64,000 bases of DNA, taken from Bradyrhizobium sp. BR13661. Its GTDB lineage: Bacteria > Pseudomonadota > Alphaproteobacteria > Rhizobiales > Xanthobacteraceae. The stretch lies in assembly GCF_029892425.1 (NCBI RefSeq), contig NZ_JARXWB010000009.1, positions 202,645-266,644 on the forward strand, given 5' to 3'. Shown one piece after another: positions 37,040 to 44,809 of this stretch. Every line of letters starts with the position of its first letter. The stretch's first letter is position 1. A program made the translations under genes and the position numbers. The notes beneath the pieces were generated by a model that was given only the letters and a program-made list of their open reading frames with translations, did not search any database and had not been told where the DNA came from.

Positions 37040-37070
37040 GTTGGAGAGGTCTGCGGCCCTAGTCTGGCAG

Positions 37071-37718
37071 CTACTCCGCTGACAATCGCACGACCTGCCG
37101 GCCGCCGTTCATGTCTCGCAGGCTGTTGACGAAGTTCTCCGGCCGCTGCCAGCGGTTGGGGACCTGCAGTCCCATGTATTCGGCGATGTCGCCGATGAAG
37201 CCGGTGCAGTTGGTGGTCTCGGCGTTCCAGACCGGCGAGTTCGCCTGCTTCTTCTTGATGTAGGCGAACACGCGCTTGGCGTCTGCTTCGTTCAGATAGA
37301 CGCGGTAGCTCGCGGTCAGATAGTCCGGATCGAGATCGCCATAGCTGGCGCCGGTCTCTGATGGCACCCAGGTGAAGTAGCCGAGCACGTAGCTCCACGT
37401 GTCACCTGCCGGCGTCAGGCCTGCGACTTCGACGGCGCGCTCGCTGGTCTTGCCGTACCAGACGAAAGCATGGCCCCAGCTCGCCGCCGTCCGCGCGCGG
37501 AAGTCGACGTAATAAGGACCTTTCTCCGCCCGTGCGGCCGCGCGCCGCACCGATTGCGGCTGCGGTGATGCGGCATCCGTCGCGACAAGCGCGCTGGCGT
37601 CGGCCATGCGCTTGTTGGCGTCGTGGGCCGAAGCCGAGGGCGTGATGCATGCGATCGTGGCCGCGAGCGCGAGGCCCGCAAGAATGCAGGATCCCGATCG
37701 ATCAGGTTTGTTCGTCAC
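37071..37718 (-). CDS. Exported protein with conserved His/Cys, possible papain-like fold
   Basis: A 215-residue exported protein starting at GTG with GAGGGG upstream. The signal peptide (residues 10-32, ...PSASA) is clear. The mature part has WGHAFVWYG and, about 90 residues later, TTNCTGFIGDIAEYMGL. A His strand followed by a Cys at a helix start recalls permuted NlpC/P60-like or DUF4105-type cysteine enzymes. That likeness is inference; the family is not identified. It may act on the envelope. Confidence 0.65.
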   Translation of the reverse strand: MTNKPDRSGSCILAGLALAATIACITPSASAHDANKRMADASALVATDAASPQPQSVRRAAARAEKGPYYVDFRARTAASWGHAFVWYGKTSERAVEVAGLTPAGDTWSYVLGYFTWVPSETGASYGDLDPDYLTASYRVYLNEADAKRVFAYIKKKQANSPVWNAETTNCTGFIGDIAEYMGLQVPNRWQRPENFVNSLRDMNGGRQVVRLSAE

Positions 37719-37776
37719 GCTGTGCCCCTCGACTGTCGGCCGCTTACGCAGGTTCTTGCGCGTCGTTCGCTACGCC

Positions 37777-37980
37777 TCAGTAACGCGCGGCGACCGGGTA
37801 GGGCGCCTTGCCGATCGGGGCCTTGCCAATCGGGCTCTTGCCGATCGGCATCTTGCCGATCGGGGCCTGCTCGGCCGGATAGACCGGCACGGGCTGGCGG
37901 CGCGGCAGGTCGGCAGCGTTCGCAGCCGTCACCAGAGCAAGCGTCGCACCCAGAACAAATACAATCTTCTTCACAGTCAT
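37777..37980 (-). CDS. Small exported protein with PIGK tandem repeats
   Basis: A 67-residue exported peptide. The signal peptide (MTVKKIVFVLGATLALVTAANA) is cut before ADLPRRQP. The mature part of about 45 residues has four tandem five-residue units, PIGK followed by M, S, A or A, then a short end PYPVAARY. The start of the mature chain resembles that of small rhizobial outer-membrane-associated proteins (AADLPRR-type), but there is no known function. Repeat codons are almost identical in DNA. Confidence 0.65.
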   Translation of the reverse strand: MTVKKIVFVLGATLALVTAANAADLPRRQPVPVYPAEQAPIGKMPIGKSPIGKAPIGKAPYPVAARY

Positions 37981-38143
37981 ACCCCTAGAAGGTTTGGTCC
38001 AAACACGGCACCGCCGTGCCCCCAGACACGCCCGACAAAAGGGCGGCCGAATGCGTCCACAGTGCGGCACGTCCGCGACATGTTGGCGGCATCTCTTGGG
38101 CGCGCGGAGATGTGATCTGTGTCGAAATGTTTCGGCGCGCTGC

Positions 38144-38854
38144 TCAGCGGTCGGCGGTGAGACGGAAATGCATTTCGATCTTCGCTGGCGCAGGCTCGCT
38201 TGCGGTGCGCCAGGGCGAAAAGCCGGGCGTGGGATCCGGGTCGGACGGTAGATCGATCGGCCAGCGCTGCGTGGGAATGTCCGGGAGGGTCAGGCTGACG
38301 GCGCGGTGGCGCGTCTTGTACGACAGCGAGGCCGTGGCGATGATCGCCTTGCGGTCGCCGTCATGCGCGCGCCAGTTGCGAGGCAACATCGCGTCGGTAT
38401 AGCCCGAGGCCTCCTCGACCTGGATCTGCACGTCCTCCTCCTTGTCCGGCAGGCTCACGCCGGCGGGCAGGCGAAACTCGACCTGGAGGGTCATGAAGCC
38501 GTGACTGAGATAGGGCGAGCGGATGAATTCGTACCATCCCCACCAGCTGAGGATCGCCACGATGAGCCCGATGGTCACGGCAAAGGGAAACGAGAGGCGC
38601 GAGGCGGGCTGAGGTGGAGCATCGGCGGTCTCCGCAGCAGGTTGCGCAGTCCGGACCAGGCCGAAGCGCACGAACAGCCAGATGCCGGCAACAAAGCCGA
38701 TCACGCCGCCGATCGGGCCGATGTCGAAGAAGGCCCCCATGGCGATGCCGCCATCGCGGTCCGGCCCCGCGAGCATGACCACCAGCGCGGCAAGGCCGGC
38801 CCAGCCCGCGAGCGCGCCGAGCAGGCCGGACAGGAAGCCGAGGATGATGCGCAT
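38144..38854 (-). CDS. Membrane protein of unknown function
   Basis: A 236-residue inner-membrane protein with three hydrophobic segments (about residues 4-30, 42-66 and 92-112) followed by a soluble beta-rich domain of about 120 residues, probably periplasmic. The soluble part (LQVEFRLPAGVSLPD) has no motif I recognise. It lies 47 bases downstream of the coiled-coil gene on the same strand and may be co-transcribed with it. Confidence 0.65.
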   Translation of the reverse strand: MRIILGFLSGLLGALAGWAGLAALVVMLAGPDRDGGIAMGAFFDIGPIGGVIGFVAGIWLFVRFGLVRTAQPAAETADAPPQPASRLSFPFAVTIGLIVAILSWWGWYEFIRSPYLSHGFMTLQVEFRLPAGVSLPDKEEDVQIQVEEASGYTDAMLPRNWRAHDGDRKAIIATASLSYKTRHRAVSLTLPDIPTQRWPIDLPSDPDPTPGFSPWRTASEPAPAKIEMHFRLTADR

Positions 38855-38901
38855 GAAAGATTGGTCGCAGCGAAGTCAGTTGCGGTTCGAGCAGTCCGCT
38901 T

Positions 38902-40308
38902 TCACCCGATCCGGTTCAGGCTGTTGCGGATGGTCGAGAAGATTCCGCCGATGTCCTTGCGGAGCGCATCGAGCGCGTTGAAATTCTCGAAGATGCGGGC
39001 GAGGCGGTCTTCGACCTCGCGCTTGCTCTTGGTCAGCGCATCGATGCGTGAGGTGAGGGTGGCATCGCCACTCGCCTCGATTTCGGCGACGGTTTTGGCC
39101 AGAAGATCGCGGGTGACGCTGACGTCGGCGATCATGGCCTCGATGCCGAACACTGGCGCCTTCAGCGGGACGAGATCGGCTTGCGATTTCGACAGCTCCG
39201 CCTTGAAGGCGTTGAGCGTGGTCAGCGTCTCCTGCAATGCGCCGAGGCGCTGGCGCGACTGAAGGACGAATTCGTTCAGCACATTCTGGCGGTCGGCGAG
39301 CGTCTTGCCGTCGGAATCGGTCTCGACCTCGGTGAGCGCGCGTTCGAGCTGGGCCTGGCGCTGGCCGAGCTCCTCGAAGTCGAGGCGGATCGCTTTCAGG
39401 ATGTTGGCGCTGTCGTCGACACGGGCGAGGCGCTGCTCGATCTCGATCTTGGCGTTTGACAGCGTTTCGACGCGCGCGCTGAGCGGGGTCTCGCCGCTGG
39501 TCTCGAGCTCGTCGACGCTCTTGGCGAGACGGTCATGGCTGAGGCTGAGCTCGGTGATCAGGGCGTTGATGCCGGCGTCGGACGAGCGCAGCGGCACCAG
39601 CTCGGCATGGGATTTCGCCAGATCTTCCTTGTACTGGTTGAGGGTCGCGAACGTGTCCTGCACCGTGTTGACCCTGGAGAGCAGCGTCGATACGTCGCTG
39701 GCAATGCTCTTCAGGCGATCGGCGAGATTGTTCTTGCGGTCGTCGGTTTCGAGATCGAGCAACGCGCGCTCGAGCTGGTTCTGGCGGTCGCGGATCTCGG
39801 TGAAGACAGGCTCGACCACGCGGCGCTGATCGGCGACCTTGCCGACCATGTCGCGCAGCGCCTGCTGGCGGCGGCGGATTTCGGCGAGCTGGTCGTGCAT
39901 GTCGGTGGACTGGTTGCGGCCCTGCTGGAGCAGGGCGCGCTGCTCGGTCTCGCCGAGCTTGTCGTGCAGTGCGGACACGGCCTCCCGGGGATCGCTCTCG
40001 ATCAGGTGCTGGACCGTGGTGTCGAGATGGTTCTGTAAGGCATGGGCGACGACGACGTCTTCCCGGGTCTTCTTGAGGCGATCACGGAGCGTGTCGAGGC
40101 GCCGGTCCTGGCGCGAGAGCCGCCAGGCCGAGGCGCCGATCAGCGTCAGCCCGGCCACGAGGATCGCACCGATCGCGATGCGCTGTGGCATCGGCTGGCT
40201 CGCGAACAGGGCGGGCAAATGGGTGATGTCCAGGCCAAACGCCTGCGGGGCGACCAGCGCGATGGCGGCGAGCAGGACAAACCAGGCAGCCAGGAAAAAC
40301 AGCCACAT
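38902..40308 (-). CDS. Membrane-anchored coiled-coil protein with internal duplication
   Basis: A 468-residue protein with two N-terminal membrane helices (about residues 2-20 and 42-62) and a long cytoplasmic coiled-coil body. Residues about 171-311 and 312-452 are two copies of one unit of about 141 residues, aligned by RQNQLERAL/RQAQLERAL, ATLNQYKEDL/TTLNAFKAEL, AELVPL/ADLVPL and EQRLARV/EDRLARI. Such anchored rods often act in envelope organisation or division. No family is recognised. Confidence 0.7.
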   Translation of the reverse strand: MWLFFLAAWFVLLAAIALVAPQAFGLDITHLPALFASQPMPQRIAIGAILVAGLTLIGASAWRLSRQDRRLDTLRDRLKKTREDVVVAHALQNHLDTTVQHLIESDPREAVSALHDKLGETEQRALLQQGRNQSTDMHDQLAEIRRRQQALRDMVGKVADQRRVVEPVFTEIRDRQNQLERALLDLETDDRKNNLADRLKSIASDVSTLLSRVNTVQDTFATLNQYKEDLAKSHAELVPLRSSDAGINALITELSLSHDRLAKSVDELETSGETPLSARVETLSNAKIEIEQRLARVDDSANILKAIRLDFEELGQRQAQLERALTEVETDSDGKTLADRQNVLNEFVLQSRQRLGALQETLTTLNAFKAELSKSQADLVPLKAPVFGIEAMIADVSVTRDLLAKTVAEIEASGDATLTSRIDALTKSKREVEDRLARIFENFNALDALRKDIGGIFSTIRNSLNRIG

Positions 40309-40458
40309 CGCGACGCCCCACGCCGGTGCATATTTTCGCCATGATTGCTATTGGAGAGTGGAACCGAGATCAAGGGGCGGACGGGTTGCTGGGCGTGTCC
40401 GGAGGCGCGATCCACGGCTGGTTGCGTCGGCCGGTCGGGTGGAGGTGGGCGGCTTAGC

Positions 40459-40584
40459 CGTCATTCCGGGGCGGCGCGAAAGCGCCGAGCCCGGAATCCA
40501 TCGAGCAGCAGAGACGGTAGGGGAGTGGATTCTCAGGTTCGCAATTGGCACCGTAGCTCGCGCTACGCGCGCCCCGGAATGACG
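40459..40584. repeat. Palindromic intergenic repeat (REP-like)
   Basis: A 126-bp element bounded by CGTCATTCCGGGGC and GCCCCGGAATGACG, with further inner pairing. This type is very common between Bradyrhizobium genes. It lies directly after the fumarylacetoacetase-family gene and could serve as a bidirectional hairpin end. Confidence 0.8.
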
Positions 40585-40590
40585 TCGGGG

Positions 40591-41376
40591 CTACAACCGA
40601 AACTCGTTGGTCAGCTCGCCGATGCCGTCGATCGCGACCGTCACCGTATTGACCGGCTCCTTCATCACGCCGACGCCGACCGAGGTGCCGACCGCGATGA
40701 GGTCGCCCGGAAGCAGGGTCATGTCATGGGAGATCTTGCTCACCAGGGCTTGCGCGGAAAAAATCATGTCGGAGATCGGATAGTTCTGCCGCTCGGCGCC
40801 GTTGAGGATGGTGCGGACGGTGAGCCTGGCCGGATCGAGGCCGGTGGTGATGACAGGGCCGAACGGGCCGTAATCGTCGATGCCCTTGGCGCGGGCCCAT
40901 TGGGGAAAGGTGGGGTCGCTGGTCAGGATGTCGTTGGCGGTGATGTCGTTGACGCAGGTGTAGCCGAAGATGAAGCTGTCGGCTTCATCGGGCGAGACGC
41001 GCGCGCAGGTCTTGCCGATGATGATGCCGAGCTCGCCTTCATAGGTGGTCTTGCCGTCGTAATAGGACGGGCGGCGGATCACGGCGCCTGGTGTCGTGAT
41101 GGTCGTGGTGGCCTTGAGCAGATAGAGCGGCTCAGGCGGCTCCGGCTGGTTGAGCTTGGCCGCGAGCGCGTGAAAATTATTCCAGAGCGCGACGATCTTG
41201 CTGGGGGCGCAGGGCGCCAGCAGCTCGACCTCCGGCAGCGCCAGCATCCTGCCGGTGGCGGCGTTGCGGCCGAACATCTCGCCCTCATGCACGCTGATGC
41301 CGGATGCGGAGAGCGTGCCGAAGCCGGTGGTGCCGGCGTGGCGGAAGCGCAGCCACTTTTTTGTCTCGCCCGCCAT
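40591..41376 (-). CDS. Fumarylacetoacetate hydrolase family protein
   Basis: A 261-residue enzyme of the FAH fold, which hydrolyses or decarboxylates beta-dicarbonyl acids in aromatic or sugar catabolism. Metal-ligand Glu residues are in YEGELGIIIG, with Asp in YTCVNDITANDI, and the family block GDLIAVGTSVGVG is near the C-terminus. The ATG at 41376 is preferred over the adjacent GTG. It overlaps the end of the ketopantoate-reductase-like gene, so the two form an operon. Substrate unknown. Confidence 0.88.
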   Translation of the reverse strand: MAGETKKWLRFRHAGTTGFGTLSASGISVHEGEMFGRNAATGRMLALPEVELLAPCAPSKIVALWNNFHALAAKLNQPEPPEPLYLLKATTTITTPGAVIRRPSYYDGKTTYEGELGIIIGKTCARVSPDEADSFIFGYTCVNDITANDILTSDPTFPQWARAKGIDDYGPFGPVITTGLDPARLTVRTILNGAERQNYPISDMIFSAQALVSKISHDMTLLPGDLIAVGTSVGVGVMKEPVNTVTVAIDGIGELTNEFRL

Positions 41377-42395
41377 CACGCCACCGCCAGCGCGCGAGGA
41401 TCCGCGGGCGCGGAGACGCCGTCATAGAGGCCGGCGATGCGGGCGCGCTGGGTCACCATCGCCAGCACCGAATCCAGCGCCGGCGTCGGGCGACCGGTCA
41501 AGCGGCCCATCTCCTGCACCACGGTGACGAGCGGGTCGATCTCCATCGGGCGGCCGCGCTCGAGATCCTGCAGCATCGAGGTCTTGTGCGCGCCGACCTT
41601 GCGGGCGCCCTCGATGCGGCGCTCGACATCGACGCGGAATTTGACGCCGAAGGTTTCGGCGATGGCCTGCGTCTCCACCATGATCGCCCGTGACAGCGCG
41701 CGCGTGGCGGGATCCGTGCAGATCACGTCGAGCGTCGCGTGCGTCAGCGCGCTGATCGGGTTGAAGCAGACGTTGCCCCAGAGCTTGAGCCAGATCTCGT
41801 CGCGTATACGATCCAGCACCGGCGCCTTCAGCCCGGCCGCGACGAACAGGTCGGCGAGGCGCTGCACATCCGGCGTGATCTCGCCGGAGGGCTCGCCGAG
41901 CGGGAAATTGTTGCCGTAGACGTGGCGGATCACGCCGGGCGCCTCGATCTCGGTCGCGGGATAGACGATGCAGCCGATGGCGCGCTCGGCGCCGAGCTCG
42001 CGCCATTGCCGCCCGCCGGGATCGATGCTCTCCAGCGTCGAGTTCTCGTAATCGCCGCCGTGCTTGTGGAAGTACCAATAGGGAATGCCGTTGACCGCGG
42101 TGACGATGCGGGTGTGCGGTCCGAGCAACGGCTGCATCTTTTCGATCACGCCGGTGATCGAATGCGCCTTCAGCGTGACGATGATGTAGTCCTGCACGCT
42201 AAGCTCGGCTGCGTTGTCGGTGCAGCGCGGATGGACGGTGTGCGTCTCCTCGCCGGCGAGCAGCGTCAGGCCGCGCTCGCGCATCGCGGCGAGGTGCGCG
42301 CCGCGTGCAACCAGGCTGACATCGGCGCCTGCGCGCGCCAGCTGCACGCCGAGATATCCGCCGATCGCGCCGGCGCCGTAGATGCAGATCTTCAT
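41376..42395 (-). CDS. 2-dehydropantoate 2-reductase family protein
   Basis: A 339-residue NADPH-dependent reductase of the ApbA/PanE family. The Rossmann start KICIYGAGAIGGYLGVQLA is intact; the catalytic Lys lies in LKAHSI and the substrate helix (WLKLWGNVCFNPISALT) matches the family. PanE makes pantoate for CoA, but rhizobia carry several paralogues and the fused neighbour (FAH family) points to a catabolic 2-oxo-acid instead. GAGG precedes the ATG. Confidence 0.87.
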   Translation of the reverse strand: MKICIYGAGAIGGYLGVQLARAGADVSLVARGAHLAAMRERGLTLLAGEETHTVHPRCTDNAAELSVQDYIIVTLKAHSITGVIEKMQPLLGPHTRIVTAVNGIPYWYFHKHGGDYENSTLESIDPGGRQWRELGAERAIGCIVYPATEIEAPGVIRHVYGNNFPLGEPSGEITPDVQRLADLFVAAGLKAPVLDRIRDEIWLKLWGNVCFNPISALTHATLDVICTDPATRALSRAIMVETQAIAETFGVKFRVDVERRIEGARKVGAHKTSMLQDLERGRPMEIDPLVTVVQEMGRLTGRPTPALDSVLAMVTQRARIAGLYDGVSAPADPRALAVA

Positions 42396-42456
42396 GAAAT
42401 CCTCGCGGGAGTAAAGTTGGAAGTGTTGCGATGGCTCACGCCAAGCGCTCTCTGCA

Positions 42457-42581
42457 CCTCTCCCGCTTGCGGGAGAGGTCGGCGCGCTCGAAGAGCGCGG
42501 CGGGTGAGGGTTCTATCCCCTTGGGGAGTCTTGCTAGCGGAGACACCCTCTCCCCAACCCTCTCCCGCAAGCGGGAGAGGG
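42457..42581. repeat. Palindromic intergenic repeat (CTCTCCCGC type)
   Basis: Two perfect hairpins, CCTCTCCCGC-TT-GCGGGAGAGG (42457-42478) and CCCTCTCCCGC-AA-GCGGGAGAGGG (42559-42581), mark the ends of an element of about 125 bp. This repeat is widespread in Bradyrhizobium and related genomes. It lies between the CBS gene and the reductase and may end both transcripts. Confidence 0.8.
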
Positions 42582-42605
42582 AGTCAGGAAGCGAGGTCGC
42601 CGCTT

Positions 42606-43034
42606 TTAGGCTGCCGCTTGCGGCGCGCCGTTGAGCGCTTCGTCAACGGCAGCGGCGATGTCGCGCATGCTGATGACGGAGACGAGGCTGTAATCGTCGA
42701 TCACGGGCAGATGCCGGATGTGATTCACGTTCATCAGATGACGGACGTGCTCGATCGTGTCCGAGGACGTGCAGGAGACCAGCTGCTGCACCGACACGAG
42801 CTGCGAGACCTTGACGTTGACGGCATTCGCGCCGTGCTCGGCGACCGCGCGCACCACATCGCGCTCGGTGAACATGCCGACCGCGGTGTTTCCTTCCGAG
42901 CGGACCACGTCCTTCACCACCAGCGCGCTGATGTTGTTGGCCCGCATCAGCTTGGCGGCGATACCCACCGTTTCGTTCATTCGCACCGTGACAACGCGCG
43001 GCGTCTTCTTGCGCAGAATGTCTCCAACCAGCAT
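42606..43034 (-). CDS. CBS-domain protein
   Basis: A 142-residue protein made of two CBS domains (about residues 8-65 and 75-135), the pair that binds adenosyl ligands such as AMP, ATP, NADH or SAM and acts as an energy sensor. Typical words are MFTERDVVRAV and HIRHLPVIDD. ATG 43034 has GGGAGG upstream. Its promoter carries the same 17-bp dyad as the two oxlT genes and the 45-residue gene, so it is probably part of the same regulon. The partner protein is unknown. Confidence 0.88.
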   Translation of the reverse strand: MLVGDILRKKTPRVVTVRMNETVGIAAKLMRANNISALVVKDVVRSEGNTAVGMFTERDVVRAVAEHGANAVNVKVSQLVSVQQLVSCTSSDTIEHVRHLMNVNHIRHLPVIDDYSLVSVISMRDIAAAVDEALNGAPQAAA

Positions 43035-43068
43035 GGCAACCTCCCTGGGTGAGCGATGGATCGAAGTG

Positions 43069-43085
43069 TGGTATACATAATGCCA
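43069..43085 (-). promoter_or_regulatory. Shared dyad operator, CBS gene copy
   Basis: On the minus strand this is TGGCAT-TATGT-ATACCA, a perfect match to TGGMAT-N5-ATACMW with both half-sites nearly complementary. It ends 34 bases before the CBS ATG. The same dyad lies before three other genes up to 46.6 kb. FadR/GntR-type regulators use TGGTATACCA-like dyads. Confidence 0.65.
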
Positions 43086-43159
43086 ATCGTCAAGCACTGG
43101 ATTTGGCTGATCCGAAAAATCTTGCGGCAGCAGTGCTGACGCTTGTCCTCCAGCCAAAA

Positions 43160-43189
43160 AGATAAAGGGGCGCGATGCTGCGCCCCTTT
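43160..43189 (-). terminator. Intrinsic terminator after first oxlT gene
   Basis: AAAGGGGCGC (43164-43173) pairs with GCGCCCCTTT (43180-43189) around a 6-base loop. Read on the minus strand it is followed by ATCTTTTTGG. It ends the transporter transcript before the CBS gene promoter. Confidence 0.85.
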
Positions 43190-43216
43190 CTGATCGACGT
43201 AAAGGCGTGTGGCGGT

Positions 43217-44551
43217 TCAAGCCGTCCCGGTCTTGGCCCTTGTCTCGGCATTGGCGGTTGCGGTGTCGGCGCTCTCGGCTTCCTTGCCCAGGATGAAGGA
43301 GCGGCGCAGCGGCTTGATCACGAACAGCGCCATCAGCGCGGCCGTCGCGTTCAGCGCCACGGCCACCACGAATACGGCCTTCCAGCCATAGGTGGCCGAG
43401 ATCACGCTTGCGAGCGGAACGAGCAGGGAGGCGGTGCCCTTGGCGGTGTAGAGCATGCCGTTGTTGGTGGTCGCGAACTTCGAGCCGAACGTGTCACCGC
43501 AGGTCGCGGGGAACAGCGAGTAAATTTCGCCGAACACACCAAAATACACTGCGGTGGCGAGCACGAACACGAGCGGGACGTGACCATAGGCCGACAGCGT
43601 CAGCAGCATGAGGGCTGCGGTGCCGAAGGCGATGAACATTGTGTTCTCGCGGCCAATCGTGTCGGAGACATAGCCGAAGAACGGGCGACCGAAGCCGTCG
43701 AAGATGCGGTCGAGCGAGATCGCGAACGTCAATGCCGCCATCTGGAAGCCGGCGAGCGAGACCGGTGTGTCGGCGATCTTGAAGTCGTGCGCGATCGGCG
43801 CGATCTGCGCTGCGGTCATCAGGCCGCCGGACGCAACCATCACGAAGACCAGATACATCACCCAGAAAATCGGAGCGCGCAGCACCTGCGGCGGCGTGAA
43901 GTCGATCTTGGTCTGCGGCAGATTGAGCTGCTTCTTCTTCGGCGGGATCGAAAGCCGCGGCGGCTGGATGAAGAAAGCGAGCACGAAGACGATCACGCCC
44001 TGGCCGATGCCGAAGGTGAGGAATGCATGCTGATAACCGCTCGAGACGATCATCGCTGCGATCGGCACCACCGTGAGCGCCGCGCCTGCGCCGAAGCCGG
44101 CAGCGGTTGCGCCGGCGGCGAGGCCGCGGCGATCGGGGAACCATTTCAACGCGTTGCCGACACAGGTGCCGTACACCGCGCCCGCGCCAATGCCGCCGAT
44201 GACGGCCGCCGTGTAGAGCAGGGGAAGCGAGTCAGCGTAGGAGTTGAGCACCCAGGAGAGTGCGATCATCACGCCGCCGAACATGATGACGACGCGCGGG
44301 CCGTATTTGTCGACGAACCACGCTTCGACCGGTACCAGCCAGGTCTCGGTGACGACGAAGATGGTGAAAGCGAGCTGGATCGCGGCGCGGCCCCAATGGT
44401 GCGCCTGATCGATCGGATCGACGAACAGCGTCCAGCCATATTGCAGGTTGGCGATCATCGCCATGCAGACGATGCCCATGGCGAGCTGGAGCCAACGGAA
44501 ACCTGTGCGAAGAGGCGCGGCCGTGACGGCGCCATCCGTGCTGGAAATCAT
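43217..44551 (-). CDS. oxlT: MFS transporter, oxalate/formate antiporter (OxlT) family, copy 1
   Basis: A 444-residue inner-membrane transporter with 12 helices. The OxlT group is recognised by NLQYGWTLF in helix 1, DKYGPRVVI, and the long block GTCVGNALKWFPDRRGLAAG. Members exchange oxalate for formate, or import related small acids. The ATG at 44551 is chosen because GGGAGG lies six bases upstream; the ATG two codons earlier touches that site. The dyad operator lies 98 bases upstream. No frc or oxc gene is in the window, so the substrate is inferred by family. Confidence 0.85.
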   Translation of the reverse strand: MISSTDGAVTAAPLRTGFRWLQLAMGIVCMAMIANLQYGWTLFVDPIDQAHHWGRAAIQLAFTIFVVTETWLVPVEAWFVDKYGPRVVIMFGGVMIALSWVLNSYADSLPLLYTAAVIGGIGAGAVYGTCVGNALKWFPDRRGLAAGATAAGFGAGAALTVVPIAAMIVSSGYQHAFLTFGIGQGVIVFVLAFFIQPPRLSIPPKKKQLNLPQTKIDFTPPQVLRAPIFWVMYLVFVMVASGGLMTAAQIAPIAHDFKIADTPVSLAGFQMAALTFAISLDRIFDGFGRPFFGYVSDTIGRENTMFIAFGTAALMLLTLSAYGHVPLVFVLATAVYFGVFGEIYSLFPATCGDTFGSKFATTNNGMLYTAKGTASLLVPLASVISATYGWKAVFVVAVALNATAALMALFVIKPLRRSFILGKEAESADTATANAETRAKTGTA

Positions 44552-44649
44552 CAACATCCTCCCAAGCGCCTGTCTGGTCGACACGGGCCGCCCATATGAC
44601 GGAGTGTCGCAAATATTGTGGCTTATGGTCGCAAGCGCGGCCGGCAGCT

Positions 44650-44666
44650 TGGTATACCATATTCCA
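44650..44666 (-). promoter_or_regulatory. Shared dyad operator, first oxlT copy
   Basis: On the minus strand TGGAAT-ATGGT-ATACCA, preceded by TTGCAT. It has the same half-sites and 5-base spacer as the copies at 43069, 46149 and 46540. It includes the perfect inner palindrome TGGTATACCA. Confidence 0.65.
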
Positions 44667-44751
44667 GAATGCAAGCCCTATCTTGGCGGCAAGCCCAAGA
44701 AAAGTGCAGGGCTTCTTCGGGTTTGCGGGATTCGGGTGCATTCGGGAAACC

Positions 44752-44779
44752 GAAAACGCCCGGCCGTAAGGCCGGGCGT
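44752..44779 (-). terminator. Intrinsic terminator after second oxlT gene
   Basis: CGCCCGGCC (44757-44765), loop GTAA, GGCCGGGCG (44770-44778). On the minus strand the hairpin is followed by TTTTC. It lies 31 bases after the stop codon. Confidence 0.88.
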
Positions 44780-44809
44780 GCTGCGCGGGATGACGTTGCG
44801 CGAGCGAGA

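Noticed and set aside
37797..37880. Tandem 15-base units considered as a CRISPR-like or satellite array.
   Set aside because: They lie inside an exported-peptide gene and encode PIGK repeats; there are no spacers.
42457..42581. Paired hairpins considered as a riboswitch or small RNA.
   Set aside because: The sequence matches the widespread CTCTCCCGC intergenic repeat and lies between two stop/start regions without a downstream gene to control.
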